From the NCBI RefSeq assembly GCF_950295315.1, contig NC_080170.1:97306477-97370476 (forward strand): 64,000 bases of DNA. The letters are read 5' to 3'. The notes under the pieces are model-generated. The model was not told the DNA's origin. It did not search any database and worked only from the letters and a program-made list of their open reading frames with translations. The stretch is from Erinaceus europaeus. Lineage: Eukaryota; Chordata; Mammalia; Eulipotyphla; Erinaceidae. This document shows, one piece after another, positions 33,111 to 44,202 of the stretch (the stretch's first letter is position 1; every line of letters starts with the position of its first letter). The translations under genes were made by a program, and so were the position numbers.

Positions 33111-33725
33111 GGCTGTGTGGAAGAGGGAATCCTTTTACACCATTGTTGAGAACATAAACTGTTTTAGCCCTATTGGAAAACAGTCTAGTATTGTGTCACA
33201 ATATTTGAAGTGAACATGCCATTTGATCTTAAAGCTCTTCCTGCAGATTTACTGCCCAAAGCACCACCTATCCGTGTACTTTGAGGAGACTGTTTGGGAA
33301 AGAACCCAAATGTTTAATGACAGATGAATCATTAAAAAAAAGTTGTGTGTTTGTGAGGGAGGGGGTGTTTGAGCCATGTTACAATGCACAAGGACTCGGG
33401 TTCAAACCTCCTGTCCCCGTGTGCAAGGGGAAAGTTTTGCGAGTGGTGAAGCAGTGCTGCAGGTATCTCTGTTTCTCTCCCTCTCTTTCCTCTCAATTTC
33501 TGCCTGTCTTCATCCAATAAATAAATAAAGATCATAACCTTTTTTTAAAGTTGAGGTATATACATACAATAATCTATTACTCAGCTGTAAGCAATGATGA
33601 AATGTTTCAAAACATCTTGGATGGAACTTGAAGAAATCATGCTAAGTGAGGTATTCAAGAAGGACTAGAACAAATACAGATGACCTTACTATAGTTCCAC
33701 TCATAGGTGGAACTAAACAGACTTT
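33110..33725 (+). mobile_element. ancient LINE-1 ORF2 end, split by SINE-B
   Basis: Pieces at 33110-33330 (TTACACCATTGTTGAGAACA, TATTGGAAAACAGTCTAG) and 33548-33725 (ACTCAGCTGTAAGCAATG, CATCTTGGATGGAACTTG, GTTCCACTCATAGGTGG). Confidence 0.7.
33335..33546 (+). mobile_element. SINE-B
   Basis: ATGTTACAATGCACAAGG, CGGGTTCAAACCTCC, GCGAGTGGTGAAGCAGTG, CT-rich tract and CCAATAAATAAATAAAG. Confidence 0.9.
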
Positions 33726-33727
33726 AA

Positions 33728-34105
33728 AAAAAAAAATTTTAGTTATTCAATAATGACCGAGAAGATTGTAAGAGAACAGGGGTACAATTCCACATAGTTC
33801 CTACCACCAGAGTTCCATATCACATACCCTCCACTGTAAGGTTCCCTATTCTTTATCCCTCTGGGAATATGGACCAGTGCAGAAGGTGGAAGGTCTGGCT
33901 TCTACAATCACTTCTCCAACTGAACATGGACATTGGAAGGTTGACCCATACCCCCAGCCTGTTTCTATATTTCCCTAGTGGAGAGATGAGGTTCCAGGAC
34001 ACATTGGTGAGGTAGTCTGCCTAGGGAAGTCAGGATAGCCATAGTAGCATCTGCAACTTGGTGGCTATAAGGTATAAAGCAGGACAAATTGTTTAATAGA
34101 CAGGA
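33728..34105 (-). mobile_element. LINE-1 3' UTR, 5' truncated
   Basis: Reverse: GGGGTACAATTCCACATAG, CACCAGAGTTCCATATC, CCTCTGGGAATATGGACC, AGCATCTGCAACTTGGTGG. Confidence 0.88.
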
Positions 34106-34904
34106 ACACAAAGGGGAGAATAGAACAAATGAAACTAGTGATCTTCTTGTGGGAAGAAACTAGGAAGTCTCTTTTAGGTGTATTCCATCATCTTTTTAGA
34201 GACAGAGGAATACAAAGCCTATAAACTGGACATAAAAACTTTTATAATTACACCAGGATATGAATCAGCAAAAAAATGAGAAGAGAAATGGGAAGATGAA
34301 GAAAACAGAAAGAAGATGTGAACAAAGGAAAGAAGAGAAAAAAAGAAATGCAATAAGGAAGGGAAAGAGGGAGGGGAGAGAGGAAATATGAGATAAAATG
34401 AAAGAAGTATATATTTTTAAGACAAAGTTGAAATCATTTTTTTAAATTCTTAGCTTAAGATATTGGAGTCTTTGTGAGTGCCCTGCAATAACCTCTTAGC
34501 AGGATGAGGTAACAATAAATCAAGCATACACTGTTATATAGTCTACTGAATTAAAAATATGATGAATGTTGCATAGTTGTCATCAATTTCCTGATGTAAT
34601 ACAGTGCAATTTTTTTCCCTAGGAAGAATTGGGTTCAGAGGGATCTGTATTTTCTCACCCTCAAAACCAACCATTCCTTCCACATCTGTCAAAAGCAGTC
34701 CCCCATCCCTGTCTTTTAAGACTGAGCTAACTTTGTTTACATATCTTATGTGTTCTCATGTTAAGTAGTTACCTTGTAAGCAAAATCAACTTTCTTCAGA
34801 AGCTGCCTCTCAACCTCACTCTTTCTTGATTTAGTATAGAGTCTACATTCAAACACAAACCAAAACTCAACATGGAGGTTTGATAACTTTACAGTATGTA
34901 TGTT
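34106..34904. other. unassigned; purine-rich stretch
   Basis: 34260-34400 is strongly GA-rich on the + strand (GGGAAAGAGGGAGGGGAGAG). The rest shows no repeat or coding signal. Confidence 0.4.
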
Positions 34905-35040
34905 TTAAAAATGTATTTAAGGGAGGGAGAGGGGAGAGAGAAGCAGAACATCACTCTAGTACACTTGATGCCAAGAACTGGATTAAATATATCATACTTA
35001 ATAGCTCAATGCCTTATATACTGTACCAAAATCCCAGGGC
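34905..35040 (-). mobile_element. SINE-D
   Basis: Reverse of the 584-741 element: AAGCAGAACATCACTCTAG, ATGCCAAGAACTGG, TATATACTGTACC. Confidence 0.65.
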
Positions 35041-35605
35041 ACACACCGCACATATTTCTAAAATTATGTCAACCTGACATTATGTGAAGGATACGTATAA
35101 TTCTGGATTACTGAAATAAATTAGAGAACCACCAAAATTTTACATTAGATCAAATTTATCAATGTGTGTCCATTTACCAAAGATTTTGTAATTCAATGTG
35201 CAACTCAAGATCTGGGAGTCCTTCTAACTCAAGACTGGCTTAAATGAAATGATGTCAACATTCCAGAAAATCCTTACTGTATTATAGAAAGAAAAATTCA
35301 AAAAGGTGGAGAGATAGGAATGCTGAAGTACATTTCTTAACTGTCATTTACCCAAACTTTAACTGTGTCTATAGGGGACAGAGGGATACTTTAGCACTGC
35401 ACTGAGAAATATCTCAATATAAGTGAGCAATGCTTCAGATTAGAATAACGCTCTGATTAGGTTGTCTGTTTTTTGCCCAGCATTAAGTAAGGCCTGCTGC
35501 CATTAAACTGGTTGACATTTCACCATGCTGATTTCAGAAAGAGAACAGTGATGCTTAGTTTTCTTCATCAAGTTTATGAGCATATTTAGTAAAACACTGA
35601 TTTAC
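35041..35605. other. non-repeat sequence, no feature seen
   Basis: Nothing recognised on either strand. Confidence 0.45.
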
Positions 35606-35620
35606 TTAAACACTGATTTT

Positions 35621-35840
35621 TTTGTAATTATTTAATGTTTTAATTTTTATTGCGGTGTTATGGTTTACAGTTGACAGTAAATACAGTTGTTGGTACATGT
35701 GTAAAATTTCCCAGTTTCCTGCAAAACACTAGCTCTCCAGCTAGGCTCCCCTCTACCATGTACACCAGACCTTGACACCCCTTTCCCACCTTGACACTTT
35801 TACTTTGTTACAATACACCAAATCCAATCCAAGTTCAGCT
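35621..35840 (-). mobile_element. LINE-1 3' end, short
   Basis: Perfect 15-base TSD TTAAACACTGATTTT (35606-35620 and 35841-35855). Interior: CAGTTGACAGTAAATACAG, GTTGGTACATGTGTAAAA, TTTGTTACAATACACCAAA. Confidence 0.95.
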
Positions 35841-35855
35841 TTAAACACTGATTTT

Positions 35856-36339
35856 GATGTTACTCTTAAGATATTTTTCAGATGATACTAACATCTTATT
35901 TGTCTTTAAGTAAAGAACATTACTTTTCATAAGCCAAGTGAACCTCATTCTAGTCATTGAAAGTTTTAGTTAAAATAAAAACTGAACTGCCTCTAAGGAA
36001 GAAGAAATTCCAGCTATGGGCTACTATTTCTGCTGTAAAATAGCCAGTCTAGTGAACTGTTCTATAGGTTTCAGACTTTCTAGCCTCCATAATCATGGCA
36101 GCTAGTTCTCTGTCTCTCCCTCACATACATCCTCTCCACTGATTATTGTAGAAAGAGGAGACACAATCACCATGACCAGAATCAGGTCAGCATGACTACT
36201 GTAATAGAAGTTATATCCAATATCTTAATAAAAATGTTTCTGTGATTGGGGACAATGGGGATAGATTAAAATATCTAAGTAGGAACTCTACAGATTTAGA
36301 TTAATAAAAGGTCTATATAATTATGTCAGATCTTTGTAT
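35856..36339. other. non-repeat sequence, no feature seen
   Basis: No signal recognised. Confidence 0.45.
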
Positions 36340-37299
36340 ACCTAATTTTTGTTGTTATTTTTTATTTATAAAAAGGAAACACTGACAAAACCATAGGATA
36401 AGAGGGGTACAACTTCACACAATTCCCACCACCAGAACTCCATATCCTATCCTCTCCTCTGATAGCTTTCCTATTCTTTAACCCTCTGGGAGTATGGACC
36501 CAAGGTTATTGTGGGATGCAGAAGGTGGAAGGTATGGCTTCTGGAATTGCTTCCCCGCTGAACATGGGCATTGATAGGTTGATCCATACTCCCAGCCTGC
36601 CTCTCTCTTTCCTTAGTGGGGTGGGATTCTGGGGAATTGGAACTCCAGGACACATTGGTGGGTTTGTCTGTCTAGGGAAGTCTGGTCAGCATCATGCTAG
36701 CATCTGGAACCTGGTGACTAAAAAAAGAGTTAACATATAAAGCCAAACAAATTATTAACTAATATTGAACCTAAAGGCTTGAATAGTGTAAATGAATAGT
36801 TTGGGGGTCCTCCATTTTGTAGATAGCTAGTAGGCATATTTTAGTTATATTCCAAATGAGCCTGTGGCTTTACCAGTTTTTGTTTTTTTTTCCCCAAGCC
36901 TGAAATCTAACATACAGGTGGATCCAAGTTGTTGTCTGGTGAGATGATGTCATGGAAAAAGGACCAGAAAGCTGGATCAGGGAAGAGAGTAGCTCCCAAA
37001 TATGGGAAAGGTGTATAAATATTGTTGACTGTAAACCACATCAATTTGATGTGATCTGGGGCCCATATTCAACTTAGGAGCCTAAGTGACCTCTGCATCC
37101 CTGTAGATCTGAGCTCACATTCTGTGGTCATAAGTAGGAATGTACCAAGCTGCTCCAATATTAGGACCCATCTTCCTTAGGTGTTCCTTTCTTTTTCTTA
37201 ATAAATCTTGAAAATAAATGATTGACAATGGCAAGGAAGGTGAAGAATCTGAACCTCAAAGAACTCAGTAATACAGAAAGTAGATTGTCCAGTACACAG

Positions 37300-37400
37300 C
37301 TGTGTTTTGTGATCCATCCTCCCACTCTGTGCTTTTTAATGGGCAAGTTTAAGCCATTGACATTTATTGATATTATGTATTTAATGTATTGCAATGCCAT
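37300..37400 (-). pseudogene. LINE-1 ORF2 first codons
   Basis: Begins MALQYIKYIISINVNGLNLP then IKKHRVGGWITK, the start of the LINE-1 ORF2 endonuclease domain (INGLNSPIKRHR-type). Homology stops after about 35 codons. Catalytic residues and the whole RT are absent. Confidence 0.85.
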
Positions 37401-37459
37401 TATTCAACAATTTTTTTATTTGCTCTGATATATGGCAAGTATTATTGTGATGTTCTTGT

Positions 37460-38378
37460 TTATAAGAGGTCTTTTAGAACCTCCTTTAACTGTTGCTTGT
37501 CTGAGAAGGTTTTGATCCCTCCATGTAGTTTGAGTGAAAGTCTAGCAGGATATATTATCCTTGGTTGAAACCCTTTTTCATTGAGGGCTCAATAGATATC
37601 TTGCCATTCTCTTCTGGCTTTTAGAGTTTGAGTGGAGAAGTATGCTAATAGTCTTATGGGTTTTCTCCTGTATGTGACTTTTTGTTTTTCTCTTGCAGCC
37701 TTTAGGATCCTTTCTTGATCCTTACATCTCTTTTCATTGTAACTATGATGTGTCTTGGTGTCATCAGGTCTGGGTTGATTCTGTTTGGGACTCTCTGGGC
37801 ATCTTTAATCTTAATGTCCTTTCTGTTGTTTAGGTCTGGGATGTTTTATTCTATTATTTCTTCTAGAATGTTTACTTCTCCTTCCTGTCTTTCTTCCTCT
37901 TATAGGCCAATTATACAAATGTTACTTCTTCTGAGATCATCTCCTATGTCTCTGTTGTTGTTTCCAGTGTCTCTTAATCCCTTTTTTGTTTAGCTCTTTT
38001 CCCTCTTTCTTAGCTTTTTCTAGCTCATCTTTTGTTTACTACTTCTGTTAATCTGCCTTCCCTTCCCTCAGCTTCTTTCTTCAGTTCAGTTATAGTATTA
38101 GCTTGTTCTGCTAACTGGCCTTTTAGTTCAGCTATTTCAGCTTTCAGTTCTCTAATTACTTCAAGGTAGCTAGTATTTTCCTTGAGGGTCTCATCTGTTG
38201 TTCCCCTAATTCTAATAGCCCTTTCCTCCATAGCTGTCTTCATTTCTGTGATTATTAGGTTTATTATTGCTTGCATACTTTTCTTATCTATGGTTACTTC
38301 TGATTGATTTTGGAATTTCTTCTGGGCTCCTGTCCAGATCATTGTGGTAGCAGTTTTATTTGCTCTTGATTTAACCAT
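37460..38378 (-). pseudogene. LINE-1 ORF1, interrupted
   Basis: Starts MVKSRANKTATTMIW at 38378. The first 117 codons are open and coiled-coil-like (EVIRELKAEIAELKGQ, ANTITELKKEAEG), as expected for the trimerising N-terminal region of the ORF1 RNA-binding protein. After a stop at 38025-38027 ORF1 homology continues in shifted frames: KDQERILKAARE, then KEKQKVTYRRKPIRL-type and LAYFSTQTLKARREWQ, and the C-terminal QPRIIYPARLSLKLHGG. This is the chaperone-like ORF1p that acts in cis in the LINE-1 RNP. Broken by at least one stop and some indels, so a pseudogene. Confidence 0.85.
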
Positions 38379-38707
38379 TTTTTTTATTGATGTGTTTTTT
38401 ATTTTTCTGTTCTGTCATTCTTCAGCTGTTGGGTTTTGAGTACAAGCCATGCTATACTAAAGACCTTTCACAAATGCAGTTATCAACTTCAGAAATTACA
38501 ACACTAGCAACTGAAACAAGGATTAATGCAGTTAAACCAATACCAGTTAGCCAAACAACACCTCCAGTTCAAGAAAAAATAGCAACCAAAACCAAAAGAA
38601 TAAGAAAGAGAAAGGAGAAAATGGAAAGAAAGAATAGACAATTATGAAAACCTACTGTTCACTATAAATTCTAGGGATAGCAAGAGGAGAAAGGGAAGTT
38701 GAAAAGA

Positions 38708-38754
<47 letters not shown>

Positions 38755-39648
38755 CTGTGAGTCAGATTTCTTCCCCCAAGTAATTCACAAATACTCAGTG
38801 AATTCAGAAAGCAAAAGGAGGAAGAAAAGAAAAGAAAACAAAGCAGTGAAAGGAAAGAGTTTATTATTATTATTATTTGAATTAGCTAGGAGGAGAGAAA
38901 AAGGAGAGTGGAGGGAAGAAGGAAAGAGAAACAAATTCCTCTCACAATGGATAGTACATCCAGTCACCTATCAATGGAAAAAACACTAACAGTTAATTTT
39001 GGTCAACTTGAAGAATGAAGCAGGAAAAGGGACATGTGTATATAATAATAGTAATAATGAAATAAAATAGAGTAAAAACCCTAATAGTCAGTCTGCTGCT
39101 TGGACCACTCCAGATTGGCTGCAGGCAGCCTGAGCAAAGAAAACCCCTCCAGGTAGTCTTTCCCAGGTAGGGCTGAGACTCTGACTTGTCAGGTATTTTG
39201 TCATTCAAATAGAGCTCCAACCACTTAAAAAAAGAGAGATAAGGAAAACAAAAAGAAAAGGCCTTGAAATGACACCCCTAGTGAGCCAGGAATCTTGGTA
39301 AAGAAAATAGCTTAGTAGGAAGCCTGCTAGGGGAGGCTGTCCAGCCCCAGGGGGCTGGTTCTGGGGTAAGTTCAGAAATAATCAAGCCAAAGATTATCCT
39401 TTCTGTCCTTTTGGCTTCTGTTTGTCAGCCCAAGAGTGAGTTATAGGACTCTTTTTTGGTGTCACCCTGACCACCCCTTGTTCACCCTCCTACAGATGGC
39501 CAGTATCCTACCCTATCCAGAGAATCCCAGGTTATAAACTGTTTCTTTTTGGAGCTCATGCCATCTATTGTTCCCAAGTCACCATCTTGACTCTACCCCT
39601 CACACCTAATTTGAATTATTGTTACGATCATAAAATGTCATTGTTTCT

Positions 39649-40126
39649 TTTTTAAAATTTTTTACTATACTGACTTAATAATGACTGACAAGACTGTAGG
39701 ATAAGAGGGCTATAATTCCACACAATTCCCACTACTAGAGTTCCATATCCTATCCCCTCCATTCCTATTCTTTTTTTTCTTTTTCTTTTATTTATTTTCC
39801 CTTTTGTTGCCCTTGCTTTTATTGTTGTTGTAGTCATTGTTAGATAGGACAGAGAGAAATGGAGAGAGGAGGAGAAGACAGAGAGGGGGAGAGAAAGATA
39901 GACACCTGCAGACCTGCTTCACTGCCTGTGAAGTGACTCCCCTGCAGGTGGGGAGCCAGGAGCTCGAACTGGGATCCTTATGCTTGTCCCTGCACCACGT
40001 GCACTTAACCCACTGCGCTACTGCCCAACTCCCTCCATTCCTATTCTATATCTCTCTGGGAGTATGGACCCAGTATCATTGTGGGGTGCAGGATGTAGAA
40101 TGTCTGGCTTCAGTAATTGCTTCTCT
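39649..40126 (-). mobile_element. LINE-1 3' UTR split by SINE-A
   Basis: Imperfect TSD AATGTCATTGTTTCT (39634-39648) / AATGTCACTGCTTCT (40127-40141). Interior CACAATTCCCACTACTAGAG and, beyond the SINE, TCTGGGAGTATGGACCCAG. Confidence 0.9.
39772..40032 (-). mobile_element. SINE-A
   Basis: Reverse SINE-A inside the LINE-1 3' UTR. TSD CCTCCATTCCTATTCT (39756-39771 and 40032-40047). Confidence 0.95.
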
Positions 40127-40214
40127 AATGTCACTGCTTCTTATTCACTTCTCAGACTTGTTTCATCTAGTTCTCAGACTGGATTATTTAGAAATCTTGT
40201 ATCAAGAGAGAAGG

Positions 40215-40460
40215 CAGACTGGCAAAGGAACTCACCTGGATAGTGCACCTGCTATGTTATTTACATGACTGAGACTGAAGCCAGCCTTCACTGCATTGGA
40301 GGAAGCTTTGGTAATGTGTTATTCTTCCCCTGTCTCTCTATCCCTCTCTATCACACTCTGAAAATTTTGGTTCCAAGTGGTGAAACTCCAGTGAAGGGAG
40401 AGAGGGAAAGGAGGATAGAGGAAGAGAGGGAGAGATGGAGAGAGAATGCATCCACTTAAA
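40215..40460 (+). mobile_element. SINE-E
   Basis: CTCACCTGGATAGTGCACC head, CATTGGAGGAAGCTTTGG, CT-rich middle, AAGTGGTGAAACTCCAGTG, then a GA-rich stretch. It is diverged. Confidence 0.6.
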
Positions 40461-40999
40461 ACTGTCACAAACATATAATATGAAGTTTCATCATGGCATT
40501 TCCCCAACGGTCCTACAGCTCTTCACCACAGTAATTGCCAGCTAGGTAATAGTAATAGTCATGTACTGTCTGTGGCAGCCAGAGCATGACTCTGAACTAT
40601 TGGAACAGATGACTGAGGACACAGAATTGGGCAATAAAAGGGATTTCAGCCTCAGTCTATAAAGTAGGTCTAGTGTGTTTACAAATATTCCCATAGTTGG
40701 CATAAACTCTAATGAACTGAATCCCAATACTGTCTCTTCTTTAATCAGTGAAATGAAGGCTACCAAAATAGAAGAGGAATGCTTGAAGCCCCTGAAGTAA
40801 TCTCTCTCTCTTTTTTTTCCACAAAACACTGAATCTTTAGGAAAATTTCAGAAAAGAGTATGAACGTATGGAAAAGTATTAATGGGTCAGACTGTACCCA
40901 TTCCCACATAAAGGTAGGTTGATGTCTTAAGGCCAGGTACCTCAACATGAGAACTTATCTGAAAACAGAATTGTTATAGGTATTATTAGTCAGATTAAA
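40461..40999. other. non-repeat sequence, no feature seen
   Basis: No signal recognised. Confidence 0.45.
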
Positions 41000-41008
41000 A
41001 TAAAGTAG

Positions 41009-41236
41009 TGGGGCTGCGTGGTGGCACATCTGGTTGAGCGTACATGTTACAGTGCACAAGGACCCAGGTTCAAGCCCCTGGTCCCCATATGCAAGGGGAA
41101 TGCTTTGCAAGTGGTAAAGCAGGGCTGCAGGTGTTTCTCTCTCTCCTTTCTTACCTCTCCCTTCCCTCTCAATTTCTGGCTGTCTCTACCCAATAAATAA
41201 ATGGAGATTAAAAAAAATTTCTAATGAAAAAAAAAG
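41009..41236 (+). mobile_element. SINE-B, well preserved
   Basis: GGGGCTGCGTGGTGGCACA head, GGTTCAAGCCCCTGG, GCAAGTGGTAAAGCAGG, CT-rich tract and CCAATAAATAAATGG. TSD ATAAAGTAG (41000-41008 and 41237-41245). Confidence 0.95.
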
Positions 41237-41333
41237 ATAAAGTAGCATAGGTTGGTTTGCTAATCCATTATGATTGGTATGCCTAAAAGAGGACACAGAT
41301 AGAGACGAAAATGTCATGTTAGTACAGACACTC

Positions 41334-41739
41334 CAAATCTCAACTGCTCTATCCTTACCTTCAGTTTCCTGATTATTAAACAATTTGTTCTGCTTTATAT
41401 CTTAATGCTTTTCAGCCACCAAGTTGCAGATGCTACCATGACACCAAACTGACTTCCCTGGGCAGATGATGTTACCAATGTGTCTGGAACCAGAAACAGG
41501 CTGGGAGTATGGGTTGACCTGCTACACCCATGTCCAGCAGAGAAGCAATTACAGAAGCCAGACGTCCCACCTTCTGCACCTCGTAATGATCCTAAGCCCA
41601 TACTCCCAGAGGGATAAAGAATAGGAAAGCTTCCAGTGGAGGGGGTGGGATATGGAACTCTGGTGGTAGGAATTGTATGGGTTTGTACACTTCTTATCCT
41701 ACAGTCTTGTAGATCATTATTAATCAGTAATGAAAAAAA
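41334..41739 (+). mobile_element. LINE-1 3' UTR, 5' truncated
   Basis: Perfect 11-base TSD TACAGACACTC (41323-41333 and 41740-41750). Interior CACCAAGTTGCAGATGCTAC, CTGACTTCCCTGGGCAGA, GAAGCAATTACAGAAGCC. Confidence 0.95.
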
Positions 41740-41750
41740 TACAGACACTC

Positions 41751-42015
41751 ACAAAGGGAACATGCTACCTGATGACAGACAGTGATTGTAAAGATGCAGC
41801 TGAAATCTAAAAATGGCAAGTATTGATGACCACCATCAAGAACCAGGAGGAAGCCAGGGAGATTCTCTTCTGCAGATGTCAGAGAAAGCAGTATGCTGCT
41901 AACACTTTGATTTTGGTCTCCTAGACTCCAAGACTGGGGAATGATAAATTACTTTATTGTTCTTATTATTTTGAATAAAATTCTTTTTTTTGAAATGACA
42001 CATTTCTGTGATTTT
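41751..42015. other. non-repeat sequence, no feature seen
   Basis: Nothing recognised. Confidence 0.45.
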
Positions 42016-42019
42016 TCTG

Positions 42020-42248
42020 TTTTCTTTTTATTTATTTATTTTTAAATTATCTTTATTTATCACAGATAGAGACATCCAGAGATCAAGAGGGGTAGGGGAG
42101 ATAGAGAGGGAGAGAGACAGAGAGACACCTGCAGACTGCTTCACCGCTAGTGAAGTTCTCCCCCTACAGGTGGGGACCAGGGGCTCAAACCTGGGTCCTT
42201 GTGCACTGTAATGTGTGCACTTAAGCAGGTGTGCCACCACCTGGCCCC
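42020..42248 (-). mobile_element. SINE-B
   Basis: Reverse SINE-B: CACAGATAGAGACATCCAG, GCAGACTGCTTCACCGC, GGGCTCAAACCTGGGTCC, GTAATGTGTGCACTTAAGC, ending CCACCTGGCCCCC. Confidence 0.92.
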
Positions 42249-42504
42249 CTTTCTGTGGGTTTTCAGTTACCTAATTTGTGGTACGTTGTTACAGAAGCCC
42301 TAGAAAGCTTTCTGGTAGAATTTCTTTTGCATCTTCATATAATTTGCCTGTTGTATTATTGAAAAATTTAGATCTTGGGGGATGGCCTTATAGTCTCTTA
42401 GCAGGTTACATGGCCATATTGATTAAGGCTTGTAGACACATGGCTGGAGTAAATAAACTAAACCTCTAGCCACTGGTAAAACAAACAAACAAAAAAAACC
42501 CAAG
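42249..42504. other. non-repeat sequence, no feature seen
   Basis: Nothing recognised apart from a short CAAA-rich patch at 42480-42498. Confidence 0.4.
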
Positions 42505-42558
42505 ATGGAGTTAACAAGATAGCTCACCTGGGTAGTGCACGTGCCTTGCACTAAATAT
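42505..42558 (+). mobile_element. SINE-E head fragment
   Basis: ACAAGATAGCTCACCTGGGT and AGTGCACGTGCCTTGCAC only. Confidence 0.5.
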
Positions 42559-42629
42559 ATTTTAAAAGCATATTTTGTTGTGCCAAGACCTTACACATGC
42601 ATATCATTAGCCCCAAGATGACTTTTTCA

Positions 42630-42936
42630 TTTTTTTTCCCCTCCAAGGTTATCGTTGGGGCTTGGTGCCTGCTCTAAGAATCCACTGGTGATTTTTTTCC
42701 ATTTTGTTGTCCTTGTTGTTATTATTATTGTTGTTGTTATTATTGTTGGATAGGACAGTGAGAGGTTGAGAGGAGGGGAAGTCAGAGAGGGAGAGAGAAA
42801 GACACCTGCAGACCTGCTTCACCACTTGTGAAGTTACCCACCTGCAGGTGGGGAGATGGGGACTTGAACCGGGAACCTTATGCAGGTCCTAGTGCTTCGG
42901 GCCATGTGGCTTAACTGTGCTACCGCCCAGCCCCTC
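42630..42936 (-). mobile_element. SINE-AL
   Basis: CCTCCAAGGTTATCGTTGG, TGGTGCCTGCTCTAAGAATC, GGATAGGACAGTGAGAGG, GGGACTTGAACCGGGAACC, ending CTACCGCCCAGCCCC. Confidence 0.92.
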
Positions 42937-42939
42937 AAT

Positions 42940-43090
42940 TTTTTCCATAGATGATGGATCTATGAACCACAGAGATGGAGCTTCCCCAGGTGCCATGGCA
43001 CTCTCATATAGTGTCAAGATTCCGTCATGGGTGACATGTTTGGCAAGGCAACTGCTCTGTCAAATGAGCTGTCTTGAGTCCAGTAAACAA
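42940..43090 (-). mobile_element. possible tRNA-SINE, unassigned
   Basis: Between two recognised repeats. GCCATGGCACTCTCATATAG and CAAATGAGCTGTCTTGAG have the look of a reversed SINE head (SINE-E type), but the match is weak. Confidence 0.3.
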
Positions 43091-43094
43091 TTAA

Positions 43095-43465
43095 AAAAAT
43101 AACTATTCAGCTGAAAGAAATGATGAAATCTCCTTTTGCTACATCTTGGATGGAACTTGAAGGACTCCTTAAGTGAGATAAACCAGAAGAACGAATGCCA
43201 GGTGACCTCACTTATAGGTTGGACTTAAGCAATAAAGGGAAACTACTGGGTGAAATTCAACTAGATGCTATTTATTGCAGTAGATGCAAGGACTCTAAAG
43301 GGATGATGAGGGGGACGGGCTTGAGAGGAGGTTAGGGGCCTAGAACATTACAGTGGAGAAAGATATCAGTTGGTGATAGTGTGGTATGCAAACACCTATC
43401 ATGGGAAGATACAATGTACACATGTGACTACAACTATCTTATAAATCATTATTTCCTCAAATACA
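43095..43465 (+). mobile_element. old LINE-1 3' end
   Basis: CATCTTGGATGGAACTTGAA, TAAGTGAGATAAACCAGAAG, CCTCACTTATAGGTTGG, and a G-rich segment (AGAGGAGGTTAGGGGCC). Confidence 0.72.
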
Positions 43466-43487
43466 GTGATTTAAAATAACAAGTTAA

Positions 43488-43680
43488 GAAGTACCAGTCA
43501 ATGGCACACCTGGCTGAGTGCACATATTACTATGCGCAAAGACCTGGGTTTAAGTCCATGCTTCCCACTTGGGAGGGTGTGAAGAGAGAAGGAAAGACCA
43601 TCTGAAGCAGTGGATTCATAGTGCCCACATCAGGACCCAGTGATAACCCTGGTGACAATAAAGTAATAATAATAATAATC
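43488..43680 (+). mobile_element. SINE-B head joined to AL 3' block
   Basis: GGCACACCTGGCTGAGTGC and GGGTTTAAGTCC are SINE-B. GAAGCAGTGGATTCATAGTG and CCCAGTGATAACCCTGG are the SINE-AL 3' block. AAT repeats at the tail. Confidence 0.7.
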
Positions 43681-43706
43681 TAAGCCATCCCAAATTTTTC
43701 AAGCAG

Positions 43707-43728
43707 ATATATATATATATATATATCC
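43707..43728. repeat. (TA)n microsatellite
   Basis: About 10 TA units. Confidence 0.9.
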
Positions 43729-43897
43729 TTGAAAATAATGATAATTGTTCCAATTTGTCCTATCAACCACAAAGGAAAAGGTTAGATGGCTAGTGAGTCT
43801 CTGCTTTTGATGCAACATAAATCAAGTTAGCATGTGTAGCTTTGACTATTTACCAAGTAACCTGTCATATGTCTCTACCTTTTTGTCTGTCATCTTT

Positions 43898-44202
43898 GCC
43901 AGCAGGGTTATTGATGGGGATTGGTGTCTGGAGGATTTTACCACTCCTAGTGGCTGGCCCTTTCTTCCTTCTTTCCTTCCTTCCTTCTTTCTTTCCTTCC
44001 TTCCTCCCTCCCTTCCTTCCTCCCTTCTTTCCTTTCTTCCTTCCAGCCATCCCTCCTTGTAGACAGTGAGACAGAAGAGACATGGAGAGAGATAAAGCAG
44101 ACACCTTCAACTCTGCTCTGTGAGACTTCTCTTCTGCAGTTGGGGACGGAGGGCTTGAACTGAGGTCCCTGCCTATTGGACAAGCCACCACCTTGCCCCC
44201 CT
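43898..44202 (-). mobile_element. SINE-B/AL with (TTCC)n
   Basis: Reverse AL-like block (CAGGGTTATTGATGGGGATT), a long TTCC/TCCC array (43963-44044) in the linker, then the reverse body GGGCTTGAACTGAGGTCCC ending CACCTTGCCCCCC. Opposite-strand frames over the array give only lysine/glycine/arginine-rich repeats. Confidence 0.75.

Larger units (their letters stand above)
36349..39603 (-). mobile_element. LINE-1 with intact ends but most of ORF2 missing
   Basis: The TSD ACCTAATTT (36340-36348 and 39604-39612) brackets a single insertion of about 3.25 kb. Reverse-strand order: 5' end with CAAGATGG at 39582-39589 (YY1-site-like, as in other LINE-1 5' ends), 5' UTR to about 38380, ORF1 (38378 to about 37460), ORF2 start (ATG at 37398-37400), a break near 37300-37190, then the standard LINE-1 3' UTR (37190-36380) and A tail (T-rich on +). 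Nearly all endonuclease and RT sequence is gone, the half-LINE-1 arrangement. A (CA)n array (38710-38746) lies in the 5' UTR. Confidence 0.88.

Noticed and set aside
38710..38746. (CA)n array with flanking frames, possible Z-DNA element
   Set aside because: Lies in the LINE-1 5' UTR and looks like an ordinary microsatellite.
43963..44044. TTCC/GGAA arrays that could be taken for a regulatory ETS-site cluster
   Set aside because: Simple microsatellite growth in a SINE linker or tail (also at 58117-58172); no independent evidence of function.
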